A DNA stretch of 62,981 nt from Fimenecus sp045613065 (GTDB lineage: Bacteria; Bacillota; Clostridia; Oscillospirales; Acutalibacteraceae), in contig JAZLAH010000009.1 of assembly GCA_045613065.1 (NCBI GenBank), positions 1 to 62,981 of the forward strand. The letters are read 5' to 3'. Both the position numbers and the translations under genes were made by a program. This document shows positions 25,547 to 34,805 of this stretch, in pieces (position 1 is the stretch's first letter; each line of letters opens with the position of its first letter). Below the pieces are notes generated by a model. It made no database searches, had not been told where the DNA came from, and was given only the letters and a program-made list of their open reading frames with translations.

Positions 25547-26266
25547 ATGGGAAAGTATATAATTGCGGGACTTAAAATAGAATTTGAACCTCGCTATGAT
25601 TTTCTTCGTGAACGAGCAAGAGCATATGAGGCGGATTTTGATAGTTCAGAAACAGATTTTGAAATTGTGTTAGATGATGAATATTTGAAAAAGAAATATG
25701 AGGAAGCACCATATCTAACTGCCGAACAACACGAGTATTTTTGGATGGGACAGGCATTCAACAATAAATTGATAGATTATAATGGAATAATGTTACACTC
25801 ATCTTGTGTTGAAAAAGATGGATATGCATATCTTTTTTCTGCAGACAGTGGTACTGGTAAATCAACACATACTCATTTATGGCTTAAGAATTTGTCAGGA
25901 ACACGAATTATAAATGATGATAAACCTGCTTTAATAAAAGAGAACGATGTATGGTATGCCTATGGTACACCATTTTCAGGAAAAACAGATGAAAATCTTA
26001 ATGTGAAAGTTCCTATCAGGGCTATTACTTTTATAAAAAGAGGTAATGAAAACAGTGTCAATAAATTGCCGGTCAATGAAGCTATAAAACTTTTATTCGG
26101 ACAGACAATAAGACCTTCAATTGAAGACCGTGCACTTAAAACTTTGGGAACAGTTGATTCAATTTTAAGAAATGTTTCTGTATTTTCTTTGGAATGCAAT
26201 ATGGATGACGATGCTGCTTTTGCATCATATAATGGTATAGAAAGGTTGATAAACAATGAAGGTTAA
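25547..26266 (+). CDS. HPr-kinase-like P-loop ATPase of a PqqD/ABC cassette
   Basis: Protein of 239 residues related to the catalytic domain of HPr kinase/phosphorylase and PEP-carboxykinase-like kinases. The P-loop SADSGTGKST lies at about residues 98-107 after HSSCVEKDGYAYLF. NDDKPAL near 124 and the family-typical YGTPFSGKTDEN with VPIRAITFI near 140-165 follow. It lacks the N-terminal domain of true HprK and is not next to carbohydrate-control genes. Homologues in lasso-peptide and related loci phosphorylate peptides or act as tailoring kinases. Here it overlaps a PqqD-like gene by 11 bases and is followed by an ABC exporter, so a peptide-linked role is inferred. Confidence 0.82.
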   Translation: MGKYIIAGLKIEFEPRYDFLRERARAYEADFDSSETDFEIVLDDEYLKKKYEEAPYLTAEQHEYFWMGQAFNNKLIDYNGIMLHSSCVEKDGYAYLFSADSGTGKSTHTHLWLKNLSGTRIINDDKPALIKENDVWYAYGTPFSGKTDENLNVKVPIRAITFIKRGNENSVNKLPVNEAIKLLFGQTIRPSIEDRALKTLGTVDSILRNVSVFSLECNMDDDAAFASYNGIERLINNEG

Positions 26267-26522
26267 AGATGGTTTTGTAATGAAAGATGTTGCAGGGAGT
26301 AGAGTTGTACTTCCACTTGGTGACAGACGCTCTGAAATAAATGGAATCATAACATTTAATGAAATTGGTGCTGAAGTATTCAATATGCTTGATGGCACAA
26401 ATTCAGTAGAGGAAATTGCAACTAAAATTTCAAAAGATTATGATGTTTCTTATGAAATGGTGGAAGCAGATGTAAATGCGCTTATTGAAAAAATGAGGGC
26501 AAATGGTCTTATTGAAGACTAA
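26256..26522 (+). CDS. PqqD-family (RRE-like) peptide-binding protein
   Basis: Protein of 88 residues with the winged-helix PqqD fold pattern: ITFNEIGAEVFNMLDGTNSVEEIATKI at about residues 29-55, then DVNALIEKMRANGLIED at the C-terminus. PqqD-like domains (RiPP recognition elements) bind leader peptides and present them to modifying enzymes. The gene overlaps the HPr-kinase-like gene and precedes an ABC exporter by 35 bases. No radical SAM enzyme, cyclase or precursor ORF is seen next to it, so its partner peptide is unknown. Confidence 0.85.
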   Translation: MKVKDGFVMKDVAGSRVVLPLGDRRSEINGIITFNEIGAEVFNMLDGTNSVEEIATKISKDYDVSYEMVEADVNALIEKMRANGLIED

Positions 26523-26557
26523 ATGCAATTCAAATTTACTGAGAACGAGGGAAAACA

Positions 26558-28198
26558 ATGAAAGATATATCTGTTTTAAAGTGGATATATATAAATTGCG
26601 GTAAACGTAATTTAGAAGGTGTGGCACTTACTATGCTTAACGCCTTGTCTGCTGTGTGTGCAACTGCATTTGCAATGGTCTCAAAAACAGTAATGGACAG
26701 TGCTCAAAGTGGAAATAGGGAAGAATTAATTAAAAATATTATTTTGCTTTTAGTGCTGATTCTTGTACAATTCATTACAAGGATTATGTCTTCTTTTCTC
26801 TTAGCAATAAGTCAGGGTAAAGCAGAAATACACCTAAAATCTAACGCTTTTTCGAGAATTGTTAATGGCAAATATGCTGAAGCCATAGAAAAACATAGTG
26901 GAGATTTGATGTCACGATTGACAACTGACGTGTTAGTTGTAAGTGAACAATACATAAGGCTTTTACCAAGTGCAATTTCAACTTTGGTAAGATTGTGTAC
27001 AGCGGTTGTTGCATTGTATTCTCTTGATAAAAAATTCTTTTTTATAATTCTTATCTGTAGTGTACTTGTACCGTTTGTTATTGGAATATCAAGAAAATAT
27101 ATCAAAGACCTTCATCGAAAGGTTTGTGAAAAAGAAGCGATAGTTCGTTCTTTTATGCAGGAAATGCTTGAAAATCTGTTTGCAGTAAAGGTTTTTGGCA
27201 TAGAAGAAAAAATAATAAAAATATCACTAAAACAGCAAAAGAGCTTTTATCATCAAAAAGTAAAAAGGAGAAGTTTTTCGATTCTTGCAAGTATCGCATT
27301 TTCCCTCGCTTTTTCAATAGGCTTTTTGATTGCTGTGGCTTATGGTTCTTACGGTGTTCTAAATGGTACAATGACTTTTGGTTCAGTTGTTGCGATTATT
27401 CAACTTGTTAATCAGCTTCGCACTCCTGCTGTTAATGTTACGGGTATTGTACCTTCTTTCTATCAAATGATTTCTTCTGCACAAAGAATTATTGAGATTG
27501 CAGGAACAGAAAGTGAAAAAACAGAGTATCCTGAAATGGATTATGATGAATTTGTGAAAATATGCGTGAAAAATGCAGATTTTGGTTACAGAGATGAAAA
27601 AGTTATTAAGGATGCAACTTTCACAATAAATAAAGGCGAATTTGTTGGTATAAAGGGCCCATCAGGTGCAGGAAAGAGCACGATATTTAAACTCATTACA
27701 GGTCTTTATCCTCTTGATAGTGGTAGTGCAATTGTTGAAACTACAAAAGGTGATATCGACTGCAAAAATGCAAAGAGATTATTCTCTTTTGTTCCTCAGG
27801 ATAATATGCTTTTCAGCGGTACAGTTAGAGAGAATATTACAATTCTTAATCCTGACGCTACGGATGATGAAATAAGAAAGGCATTGAAAAATTCAGTAGC
27901 AGAATTTGCTTATGATTTGGATGGTGGACTTGATTTCGTGCTGGGTGAATCAGGTGCAGGAGTTTCACAAGGACAAGCACAAAGACTTGCGATTGCAAGA
28001 GCTCTTTTGGGTAAAGGAAAAGTTCTTCTTATGGACGAGTCAACAAGTGCCCTTGACAGTGAAACAGAAAGACAAGTAATGAAAAGACTGAAAGAAAATG
28101 ATGAAATAACAGTTATTTTTATTACTCACCGTGAAATGGTTCTGGAAGATTGTGATAGGACAATTACGGTTATGAATGGTAATGTGTCGGAAAATTAA
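26558..28198 (+). CDS. ABC transporter, fused permease and ATPase (exporter type)
   Basis: Homodimeric exporter-type ABC protein of 546 residues. The transmembrane domain with about six helices covers residues 20-300 and the nucleotide-binding domain about 325-546. Walker A GPSGAGKS is near 366, the Q-loop FVPQDN near 411, Walker B VLLMDE near 488 and the switch His in FITHRE near 520. The signature motif reads VSQGQ rather than LSGGQ. No peptidase domain is present at the N-terminus. Its position behind the kinase and PqqD genes suggests that it exports the product of that cassette; a general drug or lipid exporter is the alternative. Confidence 0.9.
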   Translation: MKDISVLKWIYINCGKRNLEGVALTMLNALSAVCATAFAMVSKTVMDSAQSGNREELIKNIILLLVLILVQFITRIMSSFLLAISQGKAEIHLKSNAFSRIVNGKYAEAIEKHSGDLMSRLTTDVLVVSEQYIRLLPSAISTLVRLCTAVVALYSLDKKFFFIILICSVLVPFVIGISRKYIKDLHRKVCEKEAIVRSFMQEMLENLFAVKVFGIEEKIIKISLKQQKSFYHQKVKRRSFSILASIAFSLAFSIGFLIAVAYGSYGVLNGTMTFGSVVAIIQLVNQLRTPAVNVTGIVPSFYQMISSAQRIIEIAGTESEKTEYPEMDYDEFVKICVKNADFGYRDEKVIKDATFTINKGEFVGIKGPSGAGKSTIFKLITGLYPLDSGSAIVETTKGDIDCKNAKRLFSFVPQDNMLFSGTVRENITILNPDATDDEIRKALKNSVAEFAYDLDGGLDFVLGESGAGVSQGQAQRLAIARALLGKGKVLLMDESTSALDSETERQVMKRLKENDEITVIFITHREMVLEDCDRTITVMNGNVSEN

Positions 28199-28207
28199 AA
28201 GAAAATT

Positions 28208-28240
28208 GCTCACAGGTAAAAACTTGTGAGCAAAATTTGT
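28208..28240 (+). terminator. Hairpin between the ABC and MATE genes
   Basis: GCTCACAGGT at 28208-28217 and ACTTGTGAGC at 28222-28231 form a ten-pair stem (one G-U). Only three T follow, so this is a weak terminator or an mRNA-stability hairpin. Confidence 0.6.
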
Positions 28241-28261
28241 GTATATAGAGGATTTTGAATA

Positions 28262-29644
28262 ATGGAAGAAGTAAAAAATATTCCACCACAGGAAAACAAA
28301 ATGGGAACAAAGCCTATTGGCAGACTTTTAGCGTCGATGGCAACACCTATGATGATTTCAATGCTTGTTCAGGCGTTTTACAATGTTGTCGATAGCGTTT
28401 TTGTATCTCAGTTAGGTGAGGATGCACTCAATGCAGTTTCACTTGCCTTCCCATTACAACAACTTATGATTGCGGTTTGTGGTGGTACAGCAGTAGGTAT
28501 GAATGCTATGCTTTCACGTTCATTAGGTGCAAAGCAGTTTGAAAAAGCAAACAAGATTGCAAATACAGGTGTGTTCCTTTTCCTTTGCAGTTCAGTTGTG
28601 TTTACATTGATTGGTATTTTCCTTTCACGACCATTTTTCCTTGCACAAACAGATGTTGAACAAATTGTGGACTACGGAACAGATTATGCTTCAGTTTGTC
28701 TTGGATGTTCAATCGGTATCTGTAGCCAGTTCTGTTTTGAAAAGCTTTTGCAGTCAACAGGAAAAACAACACATTCAATGATTGCTCAGTTGGTAGGTGC
28801 AGTTATCAATATTATTCTTGACCCTATTCTTATATTCGGTCTTTTTGGTATGCCAAAATTAGAAGTTCTTGGTGCTGCAATTGCTACTGTTGCAGGACAG
28901 ATTGTAGCAGCACTTGTGGCAATAGTCTTCAATATAAAATGCAATAAGGAAATTCATGTGACAACAAGACTTATTCGTTGGGATAAGGCGATTGCAAAGG
29001 AAATTTACAAAATCGGTTTACCATCCATTATAATGCAGTCAATCGGTTCTGTTATGACATTTACTTTAAACAGAATTCTTATCGCTTTCACAACAACAGC
29101 AACAGCAGTATTCGGAAGCTATTTCAAGCTCCAGAGCTTTGTATTTATGCCTATCTTTGGTCTTAACAATGGTATGGTGCCAATTATTGCATATAACTAT
29201 GGCGCAAGAAGATATGACAGAGTAAAGAGAACAATAACTCTTTCAATTGTTTCTGCGGTTGCAATTATGTTTATGGGTGTGTTGGCATTCGAATTGATTC
29301 CACATATTTTATTGGGATTCTTCAACGCGTCTGCTGAAATGCTTGAAATCGGTGTGCCTGCATTGAGAATAATTGGTACACACTTATTACTTGCGGGATT
29401 CTGTATTATCTCAGGTTCAGTTTGTCAGGCAATCGGCAAACCTGTTTATAGTCTTATAGTTTCTGTTTGCCGTCAGTTGGTAGTACTTTTACCAGCAGCA
29501 TGGTTGCTTTCTCTTTCAGGACGACTTGAGCTTGTGTGGTTTGCATTCCCGATAGCTGAATGTGTTTCACTTGTATTGAGTGCAATATTCTTAAGCAAGA
29601 CAATGAAACGAGCAAAACAGCGAATGAATGAAATAATAGTTTAA
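28262..29644 (+). CDS. MATE-family multidrug/metabolite exporter
   Basis: Cation-coupled efflux protein of 460 residues with about 12 membrane helices in two homologous halves. Family features include PMMISMLVQAFYNVVDSVFVSQLG at about residues 31-54 in the first half and the symmetrical LPSIIMQSIGSVMTF region near 258 in the second. The substrate cannot be inferred. It follows the ABC exporter after a weak hairpin and may be cotranscribed at a lower level. Confidence 0.92.
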   Translation: MEEVKNIPPQENKMGTKPIGRLLASMATPMMISMLVQAFYNVVDSVFVSQLGEDALNAVSLAFPLQQLMIAVCGGTAVGMNAMLSRSLGAKQFEKANKIANTGVFLFLCSSVVFTLIGIFLSRPFFLAQTDVEQIVDYGTDYASVCLGCSIGICSQFCFEKLLQSTGKTTHSMIAQLVGAVINIILDPILIFGLFGMPKLEVLGAAIATVAGQIVAALVAIVFNIKCNKEIHVTTRLIRWDKAIAKEIYKIGLPSIIMQSIGSVMTFTLNRILIAFTTTATAVFGSYFKLQSFVFMPIFGLNNGMVPIIAYNYGARRYDRVKRTITLSIVSAVAIMFMGVLAFELIPHILLGFFNASAEMLEIGVPALRIIGTHLLLAGFCIISGSVCQAIGKPVYSLIVSVCRQLVVLLPAAWLLSLSGRLELVWFAFPIAECVSLVLSAIFLSKTMKRAKQRMNEIIV

Positions 29645-29647
29645 AAA

Positions 29648-29680
29648 AATAAAGGTGGAGTAATCCACCTTTATTTTTTG
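29648..29680. terminator. Bidirectional terminator between MATE and the dehydrogenase gene
   Basis: AATAAAGGTGGA / TCCACCTTTATT stem with a GTAA loop and T-runs on both strands, between two convergent stop codons. Confidence 0.9.
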
Positions 29681-30633
29681 TTTACTACATTTTGAGGTTT
29701 ACCATTGAGATAAGCTGTGACATTTTCTTTAAGGATTCTCATAAGTCGTTCTCTTGTTTCGAATCCTGCCCAAGCAATATGTGGAGTTATGAAACAGTTT
29801 TTTGCAGTAAGTAAAGGGTTATCTGCTTTTGGTGGTTCAACTGTTAATACATCAAGCCCTGCACCACGGAGTTTACCACTATTTAAAGCATCTGCCAAAT
29901 CTTTATCGTTTACAACAGGTCCACGACTTGTGTTTATGATTATTGCACTGTCTTTACATTTACTGATAAATTCTTTGTTTACAAGTCCTGTTGTCTTTTC
30001 TGTTAAAGGACAATGGAATGAGATAATGTCACTTGTACTTGCAAGTGTATCCATGCTGACCCAACGGAAGTTTTTTCGGTGACTTTGGTCTGTTTCATGA
30101 CCTGAAACGGCAATTACTTTCATTTTGAATGCTTCTGCAATGTCAGCAACAGCCTGACCAATCTGACCAAAACCAACGATACCAAGAGTTTTACCACTTA
30201 ACTCTGTCAAAGGAGTTTTCCAATAACAGAAATCAGGACAATTGGTCCACTCACCATTTTTTACACTTTCACTATGTAATCCAACGGCATTTGTGATTTC
30301 AAGAATCAATGAAAATGTGAGTTGTGCAACGGCATTTGTTGAGTATGCAGGGATGTTTGAAACAGGTACACCGATTTCCTTTGCATATTCCCAATCAACG
30401 ATGTTGTAGCCTGTTGAAAGTAATGCAATATATTTAAGATTAGGAAGTTTTGAGAGAGTTTCCTCTGTTAATGGAGTTTTGTTTGTGAGAATTATGTCTG
30501 CACCTTCACATCTTTCAAGAATTTTGTCCTGTGGAGTACGATGATGAATTTCGCAATCACCTAAAGCTTCAATCCAGTCCCAGGAGAGGTCTCCCGGATT
30601 TAATGCGTATGAATCGAGAATAACTATTTTCAA
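29671..30633 (-). CDS. D-2-hydroxyacid dehydrogenase (NAD-dependent)
   Basis: Reduces 2-keto acids to D-2-hydroxy acids, or the reverse (glycerate, lactate or similar). From the TTG at 30633 it has 320 residues, the usual family length. The open frame continues upstream to 31086 but loses family similarity and overlaps the divergent gene, so that part is rejected. The Rossmann motif GIVGFGQIGQAVA is near residue 148, the substrate Arg in NTSRGPVVN near 230, the Glu in LTVEPP near 259 and the catalytic His in TPHIAW near 281. Hydroxypyruvate reductase is a likely subtype. It is monocistronic and divergent from the 30776 gene. Confidence 0.88.
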   Translation of the reverse strand: MKIVILDSYALNPGDLSWDWIEALGDCEIHHRTPQDKILERCEGADIILTNKTPLTEETLSKLPNLKYIALLSTGYNIVDWEYAKEIGVPVSNIPAYSTNAVAQLTFSLILEITNAVGLHSESVKNGEWTNCPDFCYWKTPLTELSGKTLGIVGFGQIGQAVADIAEAFKMKVIAVSGHETDQSHRKNFRWVSMDTLASTSDIISFHCPLTEKTTGLVNKEFISKCKDSAIIINTSRGPVVNDKDLADALNSGKLRGAGLDVLTVEPPKADNPLLTAKNCFITPHIAWAGFETRERLMRILKENVTAYLNGKPQNVVNKK

Positions 30634-30711
30634 AAAATCACAACCTTTAATTATCAACTTTATTTTACATATTATTCTATCACATTTTAATATAATATAA
30701 CAATAAAAACA

Positions 30712-30740
30712 TTGACCTTTTTCAAGAAATATTATAAAAT
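30712..30740 (+). promoter_or_regulatory. Promoter of the 30776-38276 gene run
   Basis: TTGACC at 30712-30717 and TAAAAT at 30735-30740 with a 17-base spacer. An overlapping TATAAA at 30733 gives a shorter 15-base spacer. Confidence 0.6.
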
Positions 30741-30775
30741 TACAGTGTATGGAAATTTCCTGAATGGAGAATTTA

Positions 30776-31516
30776 ATGGAAAAGAAAAATCTTAATAGAA
30801 AGAAAGCGTTGAACCTTACGTCAATAGGACTTTTTCTTGCTGCTATTGTAATAGCTGTTATTACGGTGATTATGGGCACAAAAGTAGCAGAAGGTGGATG
30901 GGCTGAGTTTTTACACACCCTTGACAGATTGCAGGATTTTATTATGTCCCTTGATAATAAATATCTTATTGTCATTGCAATTTTAGTGGTGTATGTGCTT
31001 AGAGGGGTTTTACCGATACCATTTCCATTTATATTGATGATGACAGGTGTTATGTTCAGACCTGTAAACGCTATTATAATAAACACAATCGGAACTACAA
31101 TAGTTCTTTTAATAACATACTATTGGGGAAAAGCTACCAATGGTGGTGTTGCAATAAAGAAGCTGGAAAAATACGATAATGTTCGTGAAATGATGAGTCA
31201 TCACGGAAAGACAAAGTTAGGTGTCCTCGTAGCGTTACGACTTATTCCGTCGGTACCTATGAATATGGTTAGTAAAGCTTTTGGTGGAATGAAATTTCCA
31301 TTGGATGGATTTGTTGTTGCTTCGCTTTTAGGTTTTTTCCCTAAAATATGGGTTTATTCCGTAATGGGTGGAAATATTGCACAGCCATTTACATGGAAGT
31401 TTATGGGACCAATTATATTCTTGTTAATTTTATCGGGTGTTGCAACCCTGATTGTCAATTTTGCATTAGAGGAAAGAAAAGGAGATAATAAAAATGTCAA
31501 AGATTCAGATGCTTAA
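30776..31516 (+). CDS. VTT-domain (TVP38/TMEM64, DedA-like) membrane protein
   Basis: Integral membrane protein of 246 residues. The ATG at 30776 has GGAGA five bases upstream; an in-frame ATG at 30764 overlaps that site. About five or six hydrophobic segments are present. The family core covers LPIPFPFILMMTGVMF near residue 81, then the re-entrant-loop-like LVALRLIPSVPMNMVSKAFGG near 147, with GFFPKIWVYSVMG after it. VTT proteins have been linked to lipid scrambling and membrane homeostasis. It overlaps galK by 23 bases. Confidence 0.85.
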   Translation: MEKKNLNRKKALNLTSIGLFLAAIVIAVITVIMGTKVAEGGWAEFLHTLDRLQDFIMSLDNKYLIVIAILVVYVLRGVLPIPFPFILMMTGVMFRPVNAIIINTIGTTIVLLITYYWGKATNGGVAIKKLEKYDNVREMMSHHGKTKLGVLVALRLIPSVPMNMVSKAFGGMKFPLDGFVVASLLGFFPKIWVYSVMGGNIAQPFTWKFMGPIIFLLILSGVATLIVNFALEERKGDNKNVKDSDA

Positions 31517-32774
31517 AGATGCAATTATGAATGGCGAGTATGATGCTCGTTTTAAGAGAGTTTATGTTACAGAAGAGGCTGTTAAAGCACAGTACGAAAG
31601 ATATGTAAGCCTTGCAAACGATTTTGCAGAAATTTTTAGTGAAGACAGAGATGCAAGACTTTTCTCAGCACCTGGTAGAACAGAGGTTGGTGGTAACCAC
31701 ACTGACCACAACCATGGTCGTGTTCTTGCAGCAGGTATTAACCTTGATGCTATTGCTGTTGCATCAAAAAATGATGAAAACATTGTTCGTGTAAAATCTC
31801 GTGGTTATAAAATGGACGTTTGTGATATCACTGACCTTGAAATCAAAGAGGAGGAAAAAGGTCATTCACCTGCTCTGGTAAGAGGTATGTGTGCAGGTTT
31901 CTTGAAGTATGGCTATAAAATCGGTGGTTTTGATGCTGTTACAATGTCAAGCGTTCTTTCAGGCTCAGGACTTTCATCATCAGCAGCGTATGAAGTGCTT
32001 GTTGGCACAATGCTCAACTACCTTTACAATGATGGTCAGGTTGACGCAATTACAATTGCAAAAATTGCACAGTATGCAGAAAACGTATATTTTGACAAAC
32101 CTTGTGGACTTATGGACCAGATGGCTTGTTCAGTAGGTGGATTTGTCACAATCGATTTCAACAATCCTGCAGAGCCTATTGTTAACGAAGTTAAGTTTGA
32201 TTTTGCATCATCAGGTCATTCTCTTTGCATTGTTGATACAAAGGGTAGCCATTCAGATTTGACAGATGATTATGCTGCAATCCGTAGTGAAATGGAAGCA
32301 GTTGCAGGTTGTTTCGGTAAAAATGTTCTTCGTGAAGTTGATGAAGAAGAATTCAAGAAGAATATTCCTGTTGTTCGCCAGAAAGTTGGTGACAGAGCAG
32401 TTATCCGTGCAATGCACTTCTTTGCTGATAATGACAGAGTATTAAAAGAAGTTGATGCTCTTAAGAATGGCGATTTTGAAACATTTAAGTCATACATACT
32501 TGAAAGTGGAGATTCTTCATACAAGTATAATCAGAATGTATTTTCTGTTAAAAAACCTTCTGAACAGCCTGTTTCATTGGCACTTGCAATCAGTGAAAGC
32601 ATCCTTAAAGGAAAAGGTGCTTGGCGTGTTCATGGTGGTGGATTTGCAGGTACAATTCAGGCATTTGTTCCAAACGATATCCTTGCAGACTACAAAAATG
32701 CAATGGAAAGCGTATTTGGTAACGACAGCTGTTATGTATTGATTATCCGACCAGTTGGTGGCGTCGAAATATAA
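31494..32774 (+). CDS. galK: Galactokinase (GHMP family)
   Basis: Phosphorylates a sugar, by family galactose at C1, in the Leloir pathway. It has 426 residues, slightly longer than E. coli GalK (382). The signature APGRTEVGGNHTDHNHG is at about residues 59-75 (substrate contacts), the ATP loop SSVLSGSGLSSSAAYE near 156, and the C-terminal GHMP motif VHGGGFAGTIQAF near 380. It starts inside the preceding gene with AAAGGAG ahead of the ATG. No other gal genes are nearby, so the exact sugar is not certain. Confidence 0.92.
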   Translation: MSKIQMLKDAIMNGEYDARFKRVYVTEEAVKAQYERYVSLANDFAEIFSEDRDARLFSAPGRTEVGGNHTDHNHGRVLAAGINLDAIAVASKNDENIVRVKSRGYKMDVCDITDLEIKEEEKGHSPALVRGMCAGFLKYGYKIGGFDAVTMSSVLSGSGLSSSAAYEVLVGTMLNYLYNDGQVDAITIAKIAQYAENVYFDKPCGLMDQMACSVGGFVTIDFNNPAEPIVNEVKFDFASSGHSLCIVDTKGSHSDLTDDYAAIRSEMEAVAGCFGKNVLREVDEEEFKKNIPVVRQKVGDRAVIRAMHFFADNDRVLKEVDALKNGDFETFKSYILESGDSSYKYNQNVFSVKKPSEQPVSLALAISESILKGKGAWRVHGGGFAGTIQAFVPNDILADYKNAMESVFGNDSCYVLIIRPVGGVEI

Positions 32775-32791
32775 ATATAAGGTTGATTTAA

Positions 32792-33784
32792 ATGACAACT
32801 ATTGAACTTTTAAAAACTTTGACTTCTCCTGCAGGTGTTGCAGGAGAAGAATCAAGCTCCTTTGAGTCTTTAAAGGGGCTTTTTTCACTTTATGGAGATG
32901 TTTCCTGTGATGCAACAGGGAATATAATAATTCATCGTGAAGGCATAGGAAAACACATTCTACTTGATGCGCATCTTGATACAATCGGATTTGTTGTAAC
33001 AGAAATTACTGAAGATGGTTTTGTTCGTGTGCAAAAAGTTGGTGGAGTTGATATGCGTACTGTAGAGGGTATGGAATTGACTCTTCATGGCAAAAATGAC
33101 ATTTATGGTGTTGTTTGTACTGTACCTCCTCATCTTTCAAATGGTGAGAGTAAGGTTTCAGCAGATGGTACAGCCGTTGTTGATATTGGTATGAACAAGG
33201 AAGATGCAGAAAAGGTTATTTCTGTTGGTGACAGAGCATCATTCAGAAGTAATTTTTCAGTTCTCAATGAAAATGTTGTATCTTCACCATATATTGATGA
33301 CCGTGGTGGTGTTGCAGTTCTTCTTAAGGCACTTGAATATACAAAAACGGAGAATGAAATCACACTTGTATGTTCTGCTCAGGAAGAAACAGGTGGTGCC
33401 GGTGCTACTTGTGCATCATTTAATGTACAGGCTGACTTGTCAGTTTCTGTTGATGTAAGCTTTGCAACAACTCCTGATTCAAGTGACAGAGAATGTGGAA
33501 AAATGAATGGTGGTGCTATGATTGGATATGCACCAATTCTTGACAGGCAATATACTGAAATGCTTGTTAACATTGCGAAAGAAAAGGAGATTTCTTTCCA
33601 AAAAGAGATTATGAACGGTCGTACAGGTACCAATGCTGACCATATCACAATTTCAAAGGGTGGAATACCATCTGTATTGGTGTCAATTCCATTAAGATAT
33701 ATGCATACTCCTGTTGAAACAGTTGATGTGCGTGATATAGAAGCTTGTGCAAAACTTATTGCTGAGTTCTTGGAAAGGGTGTGA
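32792..33784 (+). CDS. M42-family metallo-aminopeptidase, copy 1
   Basis: Cytoplasmic dinuclear-metal aminopeptidase or related hydrolase, 330 residues. Metal-site residues are visible in order: His in DAHLDTIGF near 54, Asp in SPYIDDRGG near 168, Glu-Glu in SAQEETGGAG near 195, Asp in VSVDVSFATTPD near 217 and His in RYMHTPVET near 305. It lies 17 bases after galK and 4 bases before a second M42 gene with different flanking residues, so the pair is an old duplication, perhaps forming one mixed peptidase complex. Confidence 0.88.
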   Translation: MTTIELLKTLTSPAGVAGEESSSFESLKGLFSLYGDVSCDATGNIIIHREGIGKHILLDAHLDTIGFVVTEITEDGFVRVQKVGGVDMRTVEGMELTLHGKNDIYGVVCTVPPHLSNGESKVSADGTAVVDIGMNKEDAEKVISVGDRASFRSNFSVLNENVVSSPYIDDRGGVAVLLKALEYTKTENEITLVCSAQEETGGAGATCASFNVQADLSVSVDVSFATTPDSSDRECGKMNGGAMIGYAPILDRQYTEMLVNIAKEKEISFQKEIMNGRTGTNADHITISKGGIPSVLVSIPLRYMHTPVETVDVRDIEACAKLIAEFLERV

Positions 33785-33788
33785 GAAT

Positions 33789-34805
33789 ATGAATTTTGAA
33801 CTTTTGAAGACCCTTTGTGAGCTTAATGGTACATCAGGTGATGAAAAGCAAGTAAGAGATTTCATAATCTCACAGTTACCTGAGGATTGTGAATATACAG
33901 TTGACCCTATGGGCAATCTGATTGTAGACAAAAAGGGTGAAATCACTCCTGAAAACAAGGTTGCACTCTTTGCACATATGGATGAGGTTGGATTTATCGT
34001 AACTTATATCCACGAAAATGGTTTTGTGAATGTTGCAAATGTGGGTGGAATCGATAATTCTGCTTTGTTTGGTAAAAAAATAACTGTAAATGGTAATGTG
34101 GGTGTCGTTGGTGGCAAAGCAGTTCACCAATGTTCAGGTGATGAGGCTAAAAAAATTCCTGATATTACTGATATGTATGTGAATTTTGGTTTTGATAATA
34201 GGGAAATAGCAGAAAAACATCTAAGCCTTGGTGACTATGGCTATTTCAAGTCGGATTTCGTTGACTTTGGCAACGATATGATAAGGTCAAAAGCACTTGA
34301 TGACCGTCTTGGTTGTGCAATTATGATTGAACTTTTACAGAAAAAGTCAAAAATTGACTATACTTGTGTTTTCACTGTTCAGGAAGAAGTAGGAACTCGT
34401 GGTGCTATTGGTTCTGCATATACAGTAAAGCCTGATTATGCTATTGTTATTGAAACAACCACAGCATCCGATATTCCTGACACACCTGAAAATAAAAAGG
34501 TATGCAAGGTGGGAAATGGTGCAGTTGTGTCATTTATGGACAGAGGTACTATTTATAATAAAGACTTGTACAAAAAGGCAAGAGAGATTGCTGACCAGAA
34601 TGGTATTGCTAACCAGACCAAAACTGTTGTTGCAGGTGGAAATGACGCTGCTGCGATTCATAAGGCAGCTGGTGGTATTAAAACAGTTGCTGTTTCGTTG
34701 CCTTGCAGATATATCCATTCAGCATCTTCTGTTGGTAGCAAAAAGGATATGGAAGCAGTAAAGGCACTTTGTGAAGTGTTGGTTGAGGAGTTTGCCAATG
34801 GTTAA
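33789..34805 (+). CDS. M42-family metallo-aminopeptidase, copy 2
   Basis: Second dinuclear-metal aminopeptidase homologue, 338 residues. The start at 33789 (MNFELLKTL) is preferred over the longer in-frame start at 33747, which runs into the previous gene. Metal and catalytic residues appear in AHMDEVGF near 59, SKALDDRLG near 169, TVQEEVGTRGA near 199, VIETTTASD near 221 and RYIHSASS near 310. The fold order is the same as in the upstream paralogue, though identity is low outside the motifs. The acetyltransferase gene overlaps its stop codon. Confidence 0.9.
   Translation: MNFELLKTLCELNGTSGDEKQVRDFIISQLPEDCEYTVDPMGNLIVDKKGEITPENKVALFAHMDEVGFIVTYIHENGFVNVANVGGIDNSALFGKKITVNGNVGVVGGKAVHQCSGDEAKKIPDITDMYVNFGFDNREIAEKHLSLGDYGYFKSDFVDFGNDMIRSKALDDRLGCAIMIELLQKKSKIDYTCVFTVQEEVGTRGAIGSAYTVKPDYAIVIETTTASDIPDTPENKKVCKVGNGAVVSFMDRGTIYNKDLYKKAREIADQNGIANQTKTVVAGGNDAAAIHKAAGGIKTVAVSLPCRYIHSASSVGSKKDMEAVKALCEVLVEEFANG

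Noticed and set aside
25547..28198. Calling the cassette a lasso-peptide locus
   Set aside because: No lasso cyclase (asparagine-synthetase-like), leader protease or precursor is visible; only accessory-type genes are present.
30634..31086. N-terminal extension of the D-2-hydroxyacid dehydrogenase frame
   Set aside because: It overlaps the divergent promoter and VTT gene; family similarity begins at the TTG at 30633.
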